This document shows positions 16,927-25,549 of a stretch of 54,286 nucleotides of DNA, piece after piece. The stretch is from Ferrovibrio sp. (GTDB lineage: Bacteria; Pseudomonadota; Alphaproteobacteria; Ferrovibrionales; Ferrovibrionaceae): the NCBI RefSeq assembly GCF_025869515.1, contig NZ_JAOZVR010000081.1, positions 1 to 54,286 on the forward strand, read 5' to 3'. The notes under the pieces were generated by a model. That model had not been told where the DNA came from. It saw only the letters and a list, made by a program, of their open reading frames with translations, and made no database searches. The translations under genes and the position numbers were made by a program. Numbering within the stretch: position 1 is the stretch's first letter; every line of letters starts with the position of its first letter.

Positions 16927-18054
16927 TTACTGCACGATGCCGGCGCGGCGGTTTTTCTGGTCCTGCATCTCGAAATATTTCTGATAGGCGTCGCTGGCGC
17001 GATTGGCCCATTCGTTCTGCTGATCGACACCTTGCAGCATGGTTGCGCTGGCGGCCGTGGCAGCCTGCGGCGTAGTGGCAAAATTGTTGCCCTTGGTAAC
17101 GCCGAATTTTGACGTCACCGCCGTCGGTGTCACGGGCGATGTTCCGACAGCGCGGGTCGGCACGCCGCCACCGCCCATCGGGAAGGCCGGGAACCAGGTC
17201 CGCCCATCGGCACCACGAATGGCATTATCCGGCATCGGGTTGCCAGTCCCGGGCATCGCATTGGTCTGCATCGGCCCGGCCGCACGGGCCTGCGGCTGCT
17301 GGCCCGGAATAGGGTTCGCCTGGGCGCCATTGACGACCGCCGAACGGGCATCGGCCTGCTGGGCGGCCGCCGTCTGCTTCAGGGCCTGGAACAGGTCGGC
17401 AGGCAATTCGATCGGGCCATCGGATTTCCCGGCGGATTGCGCGGTCTGCCGACCTTGGGCAGCCGTGGCTTCGGCAGGCTTGCGGCCGCGACCGTTATCC
17501 ATCGTTACGCCAAGCTTCATGTCCTGGCCCGGGGTCTGGGCAGTTTTGGCCCGGGCGGCCTGCATCTGCGCCCCCTGGGCCTGCAGTGCGGCCAGTTCGG
17601 CCGGCGCGACCGCTTCGGAACGCGCGGCGGCTTCGGCCACCATGGTGGCCGGTTCGTCCTTGCCGGCCGGCCCTATGTCTATGCCCAACGCCGCCAGCGC
17701 ATGTTCGCCCGGATCCTTGCCGGTGGTTTCCTCGATGATGCCGCTGACCACGGAGGCGGCCAGGCCGATCGGGCCGCCGAACAGACCGCCGCCGGCCAGG
17801 CGAGCCCCCGGATCGATCTTGTCGCCGGTGATCGCCCGATAGACCGTCGAGACGATCGGGATGTGCTGCAGCGGATTGATGATGTCGAGGAAGTCGCTAA
17901 AGGTGAACCCGTCCTTGCCGAAGAGCGGATGGTTTTCCTGCACATCATCGCCGGGCACACCATCCCCAACCGCCCCCGCCGTCCTGGCCGGACGGGGCGC
18001 CATTTCGGCAATGCCGTGGACGCTGTAGGTGGTTGCTGGAATCGGGCTCGACAT
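16927..18054 (-). CDS. Conserved hypothetical protein with glycine-zipper segment
   Basis: 375 aa from ATG 18054 (AAGGA 6 nt upstream); family not named. Three parts are visible. An ordered N-terminal part (about residues 45-125) holds FTFSDFLDIINPLQHIPIVS, a TVYRAITGDKIDPGARLAGGG step and a glycine-rich hydrophobic LFGGPIGLAASVVSGIIEE, which could insert into a membrane. A long Ala/Gln/Pro/Met/Asn-rich linker follows (about 140-330). A charged C-terminus with NEWANRASDAYQKYFEMQDQ could be helical. I recall similar DIINPLQH proteins in other Rhodospirillales, but no function. It has its own promoter upstream. No signal peptide is obvious. Confidence 0.75.
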   Translation of the reverse strand: MSSPIPATTYSVHGIAEMAPRPARTAGAVGDGVPGDDVQENHPLFGKDGFTFSDFLDIINPLQHIPIVSTVYRAITGDKIDPGARLAGGGLFGGPIGLAASVVSGIIEETTGKDPGEHALAALGIDIGPAGKDEPATMVAEAAARSEAVAPAELAALQAQGAQMQAARAKTAQTPGQDMKLGVTMDNGRGRKPAEATAAQGRQTAQSAGKSDGPIELPADLFQALKQTAAAQQADARSAVVNGAQANPIPGQQPQARAAGPMQTNAMPGTGNPMPDNAIRGADGRTWFPAFPMGGGGVPTRAVGTSPVTPTAVTSKFGVTKGNNFATTPQAATAASATMLQGVDQQNEWANRASDAYQKYFEMQDQKNRRAGIVQ

Positions 18055-18105
18055 GACGGTCCTTTCTCGGGACACATCTTTGCAAGCCACAGGCCAAGAA
18101 ACTGA

Positions 18106-18134
18106 TTAATAAAATCATATAGTTAAAGGCACAA
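18106..18134 (-). promoter_or_regulatory. Sigma70-type promoter of the glycine-zipper protein gene
   Basis: Leftward, -35 TTGTGC (complement of 18129-18134), a 17-nt AT-rich spacer and -10 TATTAA (complement of 18106-18111), about 52 nt before the ATG at 18054. Confidence 0.6.
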
Positions 18135-18142
18135 TCCAGGCT

Positions 18143-18163
18143 ACCCGGCAATTCCTGCCGGGT
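18143..18163. terminator. Hairpin downstream of ribA
   Basis: A perfect 8-bp stem, ACCCGGCA (18143-18150) with TGCCGGGT (18156-18163), has a 5-nt loop and lies 16 nt past the ribA stop. There is no T-run in the ribA direction; rightward it is followed by only a weak CTTTA. It may be a weak terminator or a transcript-end stabiliser. Confidence 0.45.
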
Positions 18164-18178
18164 CTTTACAGCCGGGTG

Positions 18179-19303
18179 TCAGAGGTAGTGCCCGGAGCGT
18201 TTGCGCTTGGCCGCCAGATAGGCCTCGTTATGGGCATTGGACGGGAATTTATGCGGCACCCGCTCGGCCACCTCGATGCCGCAGGCTGCCAGCCCCTTTA
18301 CCTTCTCGGGGTTGTTGGTCAGCAGCCGGACGCGGTTGAAGCCCAGCCGCTGCAGCATGCGCGCGGCCGGCAGGAACCAGCGTTCGTCGGCATCGAAGCC
18401 AAGCCGCTGGTTGGCATCCACCGTATCGAAACCCTGGTCCTGCAGCTGATAGGCGCGCAGCTTGTTGACCAGCCCGATGCCGCGGCCTTCCTGGGCCAGA
18501 TACAGCAGCACGCCGCCGCCGGCCTCGTTGATGGTGCGGATGGCGCCACGCAGCTGCTCGCCGCAATCGCAGCGCAGGCTGCCCAGCAGGTCGCCGGTGA
18601 AGCATTCCGAATGCAGCCGGGTCAGCACCGGCCCTGCGGGATCGGGCGAACCGATCACCAGGGCGAAATGCTCCTGCCGGCCATCGGCCGGACGAAAGGC
18701 AAAAAGCTGCGCATTCTCCGCATCGGCCACCGGCAGGCGCGCCTGGCTTACCGGCAGCAGGGTTTCCGCGGCGGCCGTGTCATAGGCGGCGATGGCTGCG
18801 CCGGACACTTCCAGAATGCCGGGCGGAACAGCGGCATCGGCCGGCAAGTCGATGTGAACCGCAGCCGGCAGCAGATAGGCGGTCTTGGCCAGTTTCACCG
18901 CCAGCCGGGCGGTTTCCGGCGGCGCTGCCTTGACGCGCGTGAACGGCCCGCGCAGCGGTGCGGCCAGATCGCGGCTGGCATCGGCGAGATCGCGGATCAG
19001 CGAGGCACGCTCCTCGGCTGGAACCGGCAGGTCATGCAGGGGTAACAGAAGCGTGTCATGCCCGGTGGGGCCGATATGCAGCACGGCGGCACGCGAGGCC
19101 GGCAATACAAGGGCCGTCGTATTGTCCCACTGCCGCAAATCGGCGAGGGTTGCTTCGGTCAGGGTTTCGGCCGCCAGCACCAGAATGCGTCCAGTCTGGC
19201 TGCCGGTCAGCAGGACCGGACGCCCACGACGCAATTCGTGGCCGGCACGGTCGACGGCGATGGCGGCGCCAATGGCATCGGCGGAAGGGGAAAGACCAGT
19301 CAT
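18179..19303 (-). CDS. ribA: GTP cyclohydrolase II (RibA) with N-terminal extension
   Basis: 374 aa from ATG 19303. It opens the GTP ring to give the first riboflavin precursor. The catalytic domain fills about residues 185-374: zinc ligands C234, C245 and C247 in SECFTGDLLGSLRCDCG, QEGRGIGL at 271-278, LRAYQLQDQGFDTVDANQRLG and the GTP-contacting LTNNPEK at 328-334. Residues 1-180 form an extra domain seen in many alphaproteobacterial RibA proteins, perhaps a degenerate RibB-like unit; it lacks motifs I can assign to an active DHBP synthase. The start shares CATG with the divergent esterase start. A GTG at 19333 is an alternative. Confidence 0.92.
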   Translation of the reverse strand: MTGLSPSADAIGAAIAVDRAGHELRRGRPVLLTGSQTGRILVLAAETLTEATLADLRQWDNTTALVLPASRAAVLHIGPTGHDTLLLPLHDLPVPAEERASLIRDLADASRDLAAPLRGPFTRVKAAPPETARLAVKLAKTAYLLPAAVHIDLPADAAVPPGILEVSGAAIAAYDTAAAETLLPVSQARLPVADAENAQLFAFRPADGRQEHFALVIGSPDPAGPVLTRLHSECFTGDLLGSLRCDCGEQLRGAIRTINEAGGGVLLYLAQEGRGIGLVNKLRAYQLQDQGFDTVDANQRLGFDADERWFLPAARMLQRLGFNRVRLLTNNPEKVKGLAACGIEVAERVPHKFPSNAHNEAYLAAKRKRSGHYL

Positions 19304-20324
19304 GACCGATCCGATGTACGACTCTGGCGGCACCCCGGCAAGCCACCGGACCGAGGATGGGCCTCATGGTGACGCCGGGCACACCGACCCGCTGCCGCCG
19401 GGGAATGCGGAATTTGCTCCCTGGACCACGCCCAGCCTGCAGTCCCGGCTGATCGCCCGCGGCCTGCGCCGGCTGATCAAGCCGCGCCGGGTCAATCGCG
19501 CCGACGTGTCGCTGATCCGCGCGCTGATGGGGGCCTTCACCCGCAGCCGGCCGCTGCCCGGTATCACGATCGAGCGGGTCAAAACGCCGGTGCATGGCGA
19601 ATGGCTGCGGCCGCGTCAGCCGCGTCGCGGCCGCGCGCTGTTCTATCTGCATGGCGGCGGCTACATGGCCGGCAATCCGCGTACCCATCGCGCCATCACT
19701 GCGCGGCTTGCCCATCGACTCGGCGTGTCGGTTTTCGCACTGGATTACCCCCTGGCGCCCGAGCATCCCTATCCGGCGGCCCTGCAGGATGCGCTGGCGG
19801 CCTGGCAATGGCTGCTGGCCGAGGGCTGGCGGGCCGACCGGTTGTGGCTGGCCGGCGATTCGGCCGGCGGCGGCCTGGCGCTGGCGTTCATGCTGGCCTG
19901 CAAACGGCAGGGCCTGCCGCTGCCGGCGGCAGCGGCACTGTTCTCGCCCTGGACCGACCTGACCTGCAGCAGCCGTGCGATCGCCGAGAATGCCGAGCGC
20001 TGCGCCTGGTTCACCGCGGCGCATCTGCGCTTTGCCGCCGGTCTTTATGCCGGCCGCCACGACCGCACCGACCCGCTGCTCTCACCGCTCTTTGGCGACC
20101 TGTCAGGGCTGCCGCCGCTGCTGCTGCATGCCAGCGACAGCGAATTGCTGCGCGACGACACGCTGCGGCTGGCCGCGTTGGCACGCACCGCCGGCACACC
20201 GGTGCGCCTGCGGCTGTGGCACGGCCTGCCGCACGCCTGGCCGAATTTCGCCGGGCTGATGCCGGAAGGCGATGCCTGCCTGGAGGATGCCGCCAGCGCC
20301 CTGCTCGCCCTCTCTGCCGGCTAA
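19302..20324 (+). CDS. HSL-family alpha/beta esterase
   Basis: 340 aa from ATG 19302, with AAGGGGAAA about 10 nt upstream. Hormone-sensitive-lipase family: oxyanion motif YLHGGGYMAGNPRTH, nucleophile motif GDSAGGGLAL, acid candidate in ASDSELLRDD and catalytic His in GLPHAWPNFAG. It should hydrolyse short acyl esters in the cytoplasm. The first 45 or so residues are Pro/Gly/Asp-rich and look weakly constrained, so a later start (ATG 19314) is possible. With the chosen starts it overlaps ribA by two bases head to head. Confidence 0.87.
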   Translation: MTDPMYDSGGTPASHRTEDGPHGDAGHTDPLPPGNAEFAPWTTPSLQSRLIARGLRRLIKPRRVNRADVSLIRALMGAFTRSRPLPGITIERVKTPVHGEWLRPRQPRRGRALFYLHGGGYMAGNPRTHRAITARLAHRLGVSVFALDYPLAPEHPYPAALQDALAAWQWLLAEGWRADRLWLAGDSAGGGLALAFMLACKRQGLPLPAAAALFSPWTDLTCSSRAIAENAERCAWFTAAHLRFAAGLYAGRHDRTDPLLSPLFGDLSGLPPLLLHASDSELLRDDTLRLAALARTAGTPVRLRLWHGLPHAWPNFAGLMPEGDACLEDAASALLALSAG

Positions 20325-20410
20325 GCCATTCTGCCGCTTGAGCCCGGACCCGTAGCAAGGCAGACTCAGCCCCAACGCCGCGCAGCCGCGGCAGGACCGG
20401 GGAGACCTGC

Positions 20411-22888
20411 TTGCAGGAAAAGGAACTGCGCCTTGCGCTGGTATGTTTCGGCGGCGTCTCGCTCGCCATCTACATGCATGGCGTCACCAAGGAAATCCTC
20501 AAACTGGTGCGGGCCTCGCAGGCCTATCACGCGCTGCCCAAGGGCGCGGCGCGCGATGCCGCGCGTTTCGCCGACCATGTGCATCCGAGTGACACCGAGT
20601 ATGACAGCGAGCATGCCTATTTCGAGCTGCTGCATGAAATCGGCAAGCATGTCGACCTGCGCGTCGTCGTCGATGTGATCGCCGGCGCCTCGGCCGGCGG
20701 CATCAACGGCCTGATCCTGGGGCGCGCGCTGGCGCATGACCTGCGCATCGACCATTTCCGCAACCTGTGGCTTCGCGAGGCCGATGTCGAACGCCTGCTC
20801 GATACCGAGAAGCGCGCCGGCCAGTGGAGCAAAGCCTATATGCGGCCGCTGTTGTGGCTGGCGGCGCGCTCGCGTTTCGGCCGGCTGCTGCTCGGCGATT
20901 CCGAAGTGCTCAGCAAGATATCGCTGTTCACCCGCTCGCGCTGGTTTCAGCCGCCCTTCGATGGCCAGCATCTGCTGCGCCAGCTGCTGGCCGGGCTTGA
21001 GGCGATGGGCGATCCGGCCGAACCCGGCAAATCGCTGGTGCCGACCAACCTGGCCCTCGACCTCCTTGTAACTCTGACTGATTTCTACGGCTTCCTGCAG
21101 CACATCCCGATTCACGATCCGCCCTATGTGCGCGACCGCGAACATCGGCACACCCTGCGCTTCGGCTATCGCCGCTGGCCGAGCGGCGAGGAGCAATCCG
21201 ATTTCACGCGTGCCGATGCACCGGCGCTGGCTTTTGCCGGCCGTGCCACTTCGGCCTTCCCGGGCGCCTTCCCGCCGGCGCAGATCGGCGAGGTCGACCG
21301 CCTGCTGGCCGAGCAGGGCCGGCAATGGGAAAACCGCGGTGCTTTCATCGCACGCAATTTCGCCGATTACCTGCGCGCCGACCTCGACCCCGAACTGACA
21401 TCCTTCGTCGATGGCGGCGTGCTGGCCAACAAGCCCTTCGCCGCCGCGATGAAGGCGATCCGTGGCCGGCCGGCCTATCGCGAAGTTGATCGTCGCCTGG
21501 TCTATATCGATCCGCAGCCGTTGCGGCCCGCGCCGCCGCCGACCGGGCGCATTCCCGGTTTCTTCCGCGTGCTGAAAGGCGCGCTGAGCGACATTCCGCG
21601 CAACGAGCCGATTGCCGACGAACTGATCGGCGTCAGCCGCTTCAACGAACGCGTACGCCATCTGCGCGGCGTGATCGACGCAACCCAGCCGCAGATCGCG
21701 CAGCTGGTGGAAGAAAGCGCGCCGCAGCATCTGGATGCGCCGCTGAGCGAAATGGAAGTGCGGCTCTGGCGCATGCAGGTAAGCGAGCGCGCGGTGCGCG
21801 AGGCCGGCTTTGCCTATCAGGGCTATGTGCGCCTCAAACTGGGCGCCGTGCTGGATTTCGTCACCCGGCTGGTCTGCGATGCCTGCGGTTTCGGCGAACG
21901 CTCGACGGAAGCGCAATGGACCCGCCAGGCCTTGCTGCACTGGGCCGAGACGCGCGGTGTGTGCTACACGAACAAACAGTTCGAACGCGCCCGCTCCGGC
22001 GCCAGCATCGACGAACTGCCCGGCTGGGTGCGCTTTCTGCTGCGCTTCGACGTCGCTTTCCGCCAGCGCCGCGTGCGCTTCCTGGTGCAGCAGCTCAACC
22101 AGCTTTACGGCAAACTGACCGAACCCGAGCATCGCGGCCTGAAAGCCGAAGAACTCGACAAGCTCAAGCGCGCACTTTACGAGGCACAGGAAACCCTGCG
22201 CCATTTCGGCAGCGCGAACTGCCTGACACCGGCAACAGTCGAGCGTATCAAGACGCTGTTCTTCCGTCGCGTAGCACTGCAGCAGGCCGAGCAACTGGCG
22301 CAGGATGCGCAATCCTTTGCCAGCGGCAATCTCGGCGCCATCGATGCCGCCGTGGATGCGATGGCCGCCGATATCGATCTTAACCGCCGGACTGATCAGC
22401 TGGATGCGATGTTTGCCGATCTGGCACCGCAGGACTGGAGCAGCAAGGCACGACAGACTCTGTTGGTCAGCTATATCGGTTTCCCGTTCTGGGACGTGCT
22501 GACCTTCACCATCACCAACTGGCGCGATCTCGGCGAATTCAACGAAATCCGCATCGACCGCATCAGCCCGGAAGATGCCGTGGCAATCCGGCGCGGCAAC
22601 ACCCTGAAGGGCGTCAATCTCGGCCGCTTCGGCGGATTCTTCAGCCGCGCCCATCGCGAAAACGATTACCTCTGGGGCAGGCTGCACGCGGCTGACCGAC
22701 TGATCGACATCGTCTACGATGCCGCCAGCGGTCCGGGCCAGCCGATCCCGCTCGACCGTACCGCGATCAAGCTGAAGGCCTTCCGCCTGATCCTCGATCG
22801 CGAGGCGGCCAACCTGGCCGTCAGCCAGACGCTGATCGCCGATCTCCGCCTGGAACTGGACACCATCGCCGCCGGAAAAGCCGCCTGA
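20411..22888 (+). CDS. Large patatin-like protein with C-terminal extension (DUF3376 type)
   Basis: 825 aa. A TTG start is chosen because GGGGAG lies 6 nt before it and no ATG fits. The patatin fold covers about residues 8-345: LVCFGGVSLAIYMHGVTKEI is the oxyanion region, DVIAGASAGGINGLIL holds the nucleophile Ser94, and SFVDGGVLANKPF holds the dyad Asp near 334. The remaining 480 residues are mostly helical and match what I recall as the DUF3376 tail of TIGR03607 patatin-related proteins. The expected activity is phospholipase A or acyl hydrolase. No signal peptide. It follows the esterase by 86 nt and may be co-transcribed. Confidence 0.86.
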   Translation: MQEKELRLALVCFGGVSLAIYMHGVTKEILKLVRASQAYHALPKGAARDAARFADHVHPSDTEYDSEHAYFELLHEIGKHVDLRVVVDVIAGASAGGINGLILGRALAHDLRIDHFRNLWLREADVERLLDTEKRAGQWSKAYMRPLLWLAARSRFGRLLLGDSEVLSKISLFTRSRWFQPPFDGQHLLRQLLAGLEAMGDPAEPGKSLVPTNLALDLLVTLTDFYGFLQHIPIHDPPYVRDREHRHTLRFGYRRWPSGEEQSDFTRADAPALAFAGRATSAFPGAFPPAQIGEVDRLLAEQGRQWENRGAFIARNFADYLRADLDPELTSFVDGGVLANKPFAAAMKAIRGRPAYREVDRRLVYIDPQPLRPAPPPTGRIPGFFRVLKGALSDIPRNEPIADELIGVSRFNERVRHLRGVIDATQPQIAQLVEESAPQHLDAPLSEMEVRLWRMQVSERAVREAGFAYQGYVRLKLGAVLDFVTRLVCDACGFGERSTEAQWTRQALLHWAETRGVCYTNKQFERARSGASIDELPGWVRFLLRFDVAFRQRRVRFLVQQLNQLYGKLTEPEHRGLKAEELDKLKRALYEAQETLRHFGSANCLTPATVERIKTLFFRRVALQQAEQLAQDAQSFASGNLGAIDAAVDAMAADIDLNRRTDQLDAMFADLAPQDWSSKARQTLLVSYIGFPFWDVLTFTITNWRDLGEFNEIRIDRISPEDAVAIRRGNTLKGVNLGRFGGFFSRAHRENDYLWGRLHAADRLIDIVYDAASGPGQPIPLDRTAIKLKAFRLILDREAANLAVSQTLIADLRLELDTIAAGKAA

Positions 22889-22905
22889 ATCGCTGTTTCC
22901 GCGCC

Positions 22906-22933
22906 TTGTCCGGAAACGGATTTGGCGTATGCT
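22906..22933 (+). promoter_or_regulatory. Candidate promoter of the parvulin-argJ-mutT run
   Basis: -35 TTGTCC (22906-22911), a 16-nt spacer and -10 TATGCT (22928-22933), 33 nt before the GTG start at 22966. The match is moderate. Confidence 0.5.
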
Positions 22934-22965
22934 CGGCCGCCTCTTTTCAGCCAAGCGAGCCAGCC

Positions 22966-23844
22966 GTGACCCGTTCGATCCGTTCCGCCTTTTTTGTCGC
23001 TGCCGCCTTTGCGGTTGCCAGCCCGGCCGCCCTGGCGCAGCCGGCCAAGACCGCCGGTGATCCGGTGGTGGCCCGCGTCAACGGCCAGCCGATCACGCGT
23101 TCGGCCGTGATGGAATTCTACAACCAGCTGCCGCCGCAGATGGCGCAGATTCCGCTGGAGCAGATTCTGCCCGGCATCATCAATGAACTGGCTGCACGCC
23201 GGCTGCTGAGCGATGCCGCCGAGAAGGCCAAGCTGGGTGATGACGCTGCCGTGAAGAAACAGCTGCAGTCGGCGCGCGAGCAGGTTCTGCAACAGGCCTA
23301 TCTCGACCGCAAGGTGAAAGAAGACGTCACCGAAGCGAAAATGAAGACCCGCTACGACGAGCTGATCAAACAGCAGCCGCCGCAGGAAGAGGTGCATGCG
23401 CGCCATATCCTGGTGGCCAACGAAGCCGATGCGAAAGCCGCTCTGGACGAAGTGAAGAAGGGTGCTGATTTCACTGAAGTGTCGAAGAAGCGCTCGACCG
23501 GGCCGACGGCGGCGACCGGCGGCGATCTCGGCTTCTTCACCAAGGACAAGATGGTGCCGGAATTCGCCGAGGCCGCCTTCAACCTGCAGCCCGGCCAGGT
23601 CACCGAAACGCCGGTGAAGACCCAGTTCGGCTGGCATGTCATCAAGGTCGAGGCGCGCCGCAAATCCGATCCGCCGAAGTTCGAGGACGTGCGCGGCCAG
23701 GTCTATGACATGATGGCGGGCGAAGCCGTCGAGAAACTGGTGGCCGATCTGCGCAAGAGTGCCAAGATCGAGCAACTCGACTGGCCACAGGACGGCGGCA
23801 GCAAGCTGCCGACCATCGCCCCCGCCGAACCCAAGAAGAAATAA
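22966..23844 (+). CDS. Periplasmic parvulin-type peptidyl-prolyl isomerase
   Basis: 292 aa from GTG 22966, chosen because it starts exactly at a signal peptide (TRSIRSAFFVAAAFAVASPAALAQ); the frame is open back to a TTG at 22906. The N-terminal chaperone part carries ARVNGQPITRSAVMEFYNQLP. The parvulin domain lies at about residues 140-240: EVHARHILVANEADA, GGDLGFFTKDKMVPEFAEAAF and TQFGWHVIKVE. It resembles SurA/PrsA-type proteins that help exported proteins fold. A Lys-rich C-terminal tail ends the protein. argJ starts 24 nt later. Confidence 0.92.
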   Translation: MTRSIRSAFFVAAAFAVASPAALAQPAKTAGDPVVARVNGQPITRSAVMEFYNQLPPQMAQIPLEQILPGIINELAARRLLSDAAEKAKLGDDAAVKKQLQSAREQVLQQAYLDRKVKEDVTEAKMKTRYDELIKQQPPQEEVHARHILVANEADAKAALDEVKKGADFTEVSKKRSTGPTAATGGDLGFFTKDKMVPEFAEAAFNLQPGQVTETPVKTQFGWHVIKVEARRKSDPPKFEDVRGQVYDMMAGEAVEKLVADLRKSAKIEQLDWPQDGGSKLPTIAPAEPKKK

Positions 23845-23868
23845 CTTTAAGACTCCAGGAGCTTTCCG

Positions 23869-25104
23869 ATGGCTGCGCATCCGGTTTCGCCGCTGGCCCC
23901 GTCCGCCTATCCCGAACTGCCGGCCGTGGCTGGCGCGCGGTTTGCCGCTGCCCTTTCCGGCATGCGCTACAAGGGCCGCGACGATCTGTTGCTGATCGAA
24001 TTCGCCACGGGAACCAAGGTGGCCGGCCTGTTCACGCGCTCCTCCATGCCGGGTGCACCGGTGGAATGGTGCCGCAAGATTCTGCCAAACGGCGCGGCCC
24101 GGGCCCTGGTGGTCAATGCCGGCATCGCCAATGTGTTTACCGGCAAGGCCGGAGCGCAGGCAACGAAGGCCACCGCCGATGGCGCTGCCAGGGCGGTCGG
24201 CTGCAAGGCCAGCGAAGTCTATCTCGCCTCCACCGGCGTGATCGGCCAGATTCTGCCGGCCGAAAAGATCGTGGCGCAGATGTCGAAGCTGAAGGCTGGA
24301 CTGAAAGCCGAAGGCTGGATGACCGCCGCCAGGGCGATCATGACCACCGACACCTTCCCCAAGCTGGCCACCGCAAGCTGCAAGATCGACGGCAAGACCG
24401 TGACGATCAACGGCTTCTGCAAGGGCTCGGGGATGATCGCGCCGGACATGGCAACCATGCTGGCCTTCATCGTTACCGACGCAAAGCTGCCGGCCGATAC
24501 GCTGCAGGCCCTGCTGAAGGGCGCCAACAACCAGAGCTTCAACTGCCTGACGGTGGATGGCGATACCTCCACCTCGGATACCGTGCTGCTGTTTGCCACC
24601 GGTCAGGCCGGCAATGCACCGCATGCCAAGGCCTCCGACAAGCGGCTGGCCGATTTCCGCCGCGCGCTGGCAGCCGTGATGAGCGACCTCGCCCAGCAGA
24701 TCGCCCGCGATGGCGAAGGCGCGCAGAAGCTGGTGACCATCGACGTGACCGGCGCCAGGAGCGATGCCTCGGCCCGTATCATGGCCCGCGCGATTGCCAA
24801 TTCGCCGCTGGTGAAGACCGCGATTGCCGGCGCCGATGCCAACTGGGGCCGCATCATCATGGCGGTCGGCAAGTCGGCCGAGCCGGCCAACCGCGACAAG
24901 CTGGTGATCAAGATCGGCGGCAAGGCCGTGACCAAGAACGGCATGGTGCGGCCCGATCACGACGATGCCGCCGCCACCAGGCATTTCCAGGGCCGCGATG
25001 TGCGCATCGAGGTGGATGTCGCCGTCGGCAAGGGCGCGGCGCGCGTCTGGACCTGCGACCTGACGCACGGCTATATCGACATCAATGCCGACTATCGCAG
25101 CTGA
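23869..25104 (+). CDS. argJ: Glutamate N-acetyltransferase / amino-acid acetyltransferase ArgJ
   Basis: 411 aa. ArgJ moves the acetyl group from N-acetylornithine to glutamate (and may use acetyl-CoA), completing the arginine acetyl cycle. The self-cleavage site is in PDMATMLAFI, where T196 becomes the N-terminal nucleophile of the beta chain. VVNAGIANVFTGKAG and STGVIGQ are further family motifs, and the C-terminal [15 protein letters not shown] is canonical. AGGAG lies 8 nt before the ATG. Whether it is bifunctional cannot be read from sequence alone. The last 20 nt overlap mutT. Confidence 0.96.
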   Translation: MAAHPVSPLAPSAYPELPAVAGARFAAALSGMRYKGRDDLLLIEFATGTKVAGLFTRSSMPGAPVEWCRKILPNGAARALVVNAGIANVFTGKAGAQATKATADGAARAVGCKASEVYLASTGVIGQILPAEKIVAQMSKLKAGLKAEGWMTAARAIMTTDTFPKLATASCKIDGKTVTINGFCKGSGMIAPDMATMLAFIVTDAKLPADTLQALLKGANNQSFNCLTVDGDTSTSDTVLLFATGQAGNAPHAKASDKRLADFRRALAAVMSDLAQQIARDGEGAQKLVTIDVTGARSDASARIMARAIANSPLVKTAIAGADANWGRIIMAVGKSAEPANRDKLVIKIGGKAVTKNGMVRPDHDDAAATRHFQGRDVRIEVDVAVGKGAARVWTCDLTHGYIDINADYRS

Positions 25105-25549
25105 CGATCCACTCTGTCCCGGCGATGCAACCGCCTTGCTGGCACCCAAGCCGGTGGTGCTGGTGGTGGCCGTCGCGCTGGTGGATACCGACGGCCGCGT
25201 GTTGCTGACCCAGCGCCCGCCGGGCAAGAAACTGGCCGGCATGTGGGAATTTCCCGGCGGCAAGGTCGAAGCGAACGAAACGCCGGAAGCGGCCCTGATC
25301 CGCGAACTGCATGAGGAACTGCATCTCGATATCAGCGCGGCCTGCCTGGCGCCGTTTGCCTTCGCCAGCCATGCCTACGACGATTTCCACCTGCTGATGC
25401 CGCTCTATGTCTGCCGCCGCTGGGCCGGCCAGCCGCAGCCGCGCGAAGGTCAGGCGATGAAATGGGTGCGCCCGGTTAAAATGACCGGACTCCCGATGCC
25501 GCCGGCGGACGTGCCGCTGGTGGCCATGCTGCGCGACCTGCTGGGCTAG
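25085..25549 (+). CDS. mutT: 8-oxo-dGTP diphosphatase MutT (Nudix)
   Basis: 154 aa. The Nudix box [21 protein letters not shown] is complete, with all catalytic Glu. MWEFPGGK and [13 protein letters not shown] match MutT, which removes oxidised dGTP from the nucleotide pool. The start is inside the argJ tail (20-nt overlap), an arrangement common in alphaproteobacterial argJ-mutT pairs (recalled). Its stop shares a CTAG with the convergent VOC gene. Confidence 0.93.
   Translation: MPTIAADDPLCPGDATALLAPKPVVLVVAVALVDTDGRVLLTQRPPGKKLAGMWEFPGGKVEANETPEAALIRELHEELHLDISAACLAPFAFASHAYDDFHLLMPLYVCRRWAGQPQPREGQAMKWVRPVKMTGLPMPPADVPLVAMLRDLLG

Noticed and set aside
20366..22954. 862-codon open frame antisense to the large patatin
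   Set aside because: Same reasoning: the patatin strand has catalytic motifs and a ribosome site. The antisense translation has none and lacks a credible start.
22714..25263. 849-codon open frame antisense to parvulin-argJ-mutT
   Set aside because: It spans three well-recognised genes on the other strand and shows no motif of its own.
23869..25549. argJ-mutT overlap as a frameshifted fusion
   Set aside because: argJ ends with its canonical C-terminus and mutT begins normally, so the 20-nt overlap looks like ordinary operon packing.
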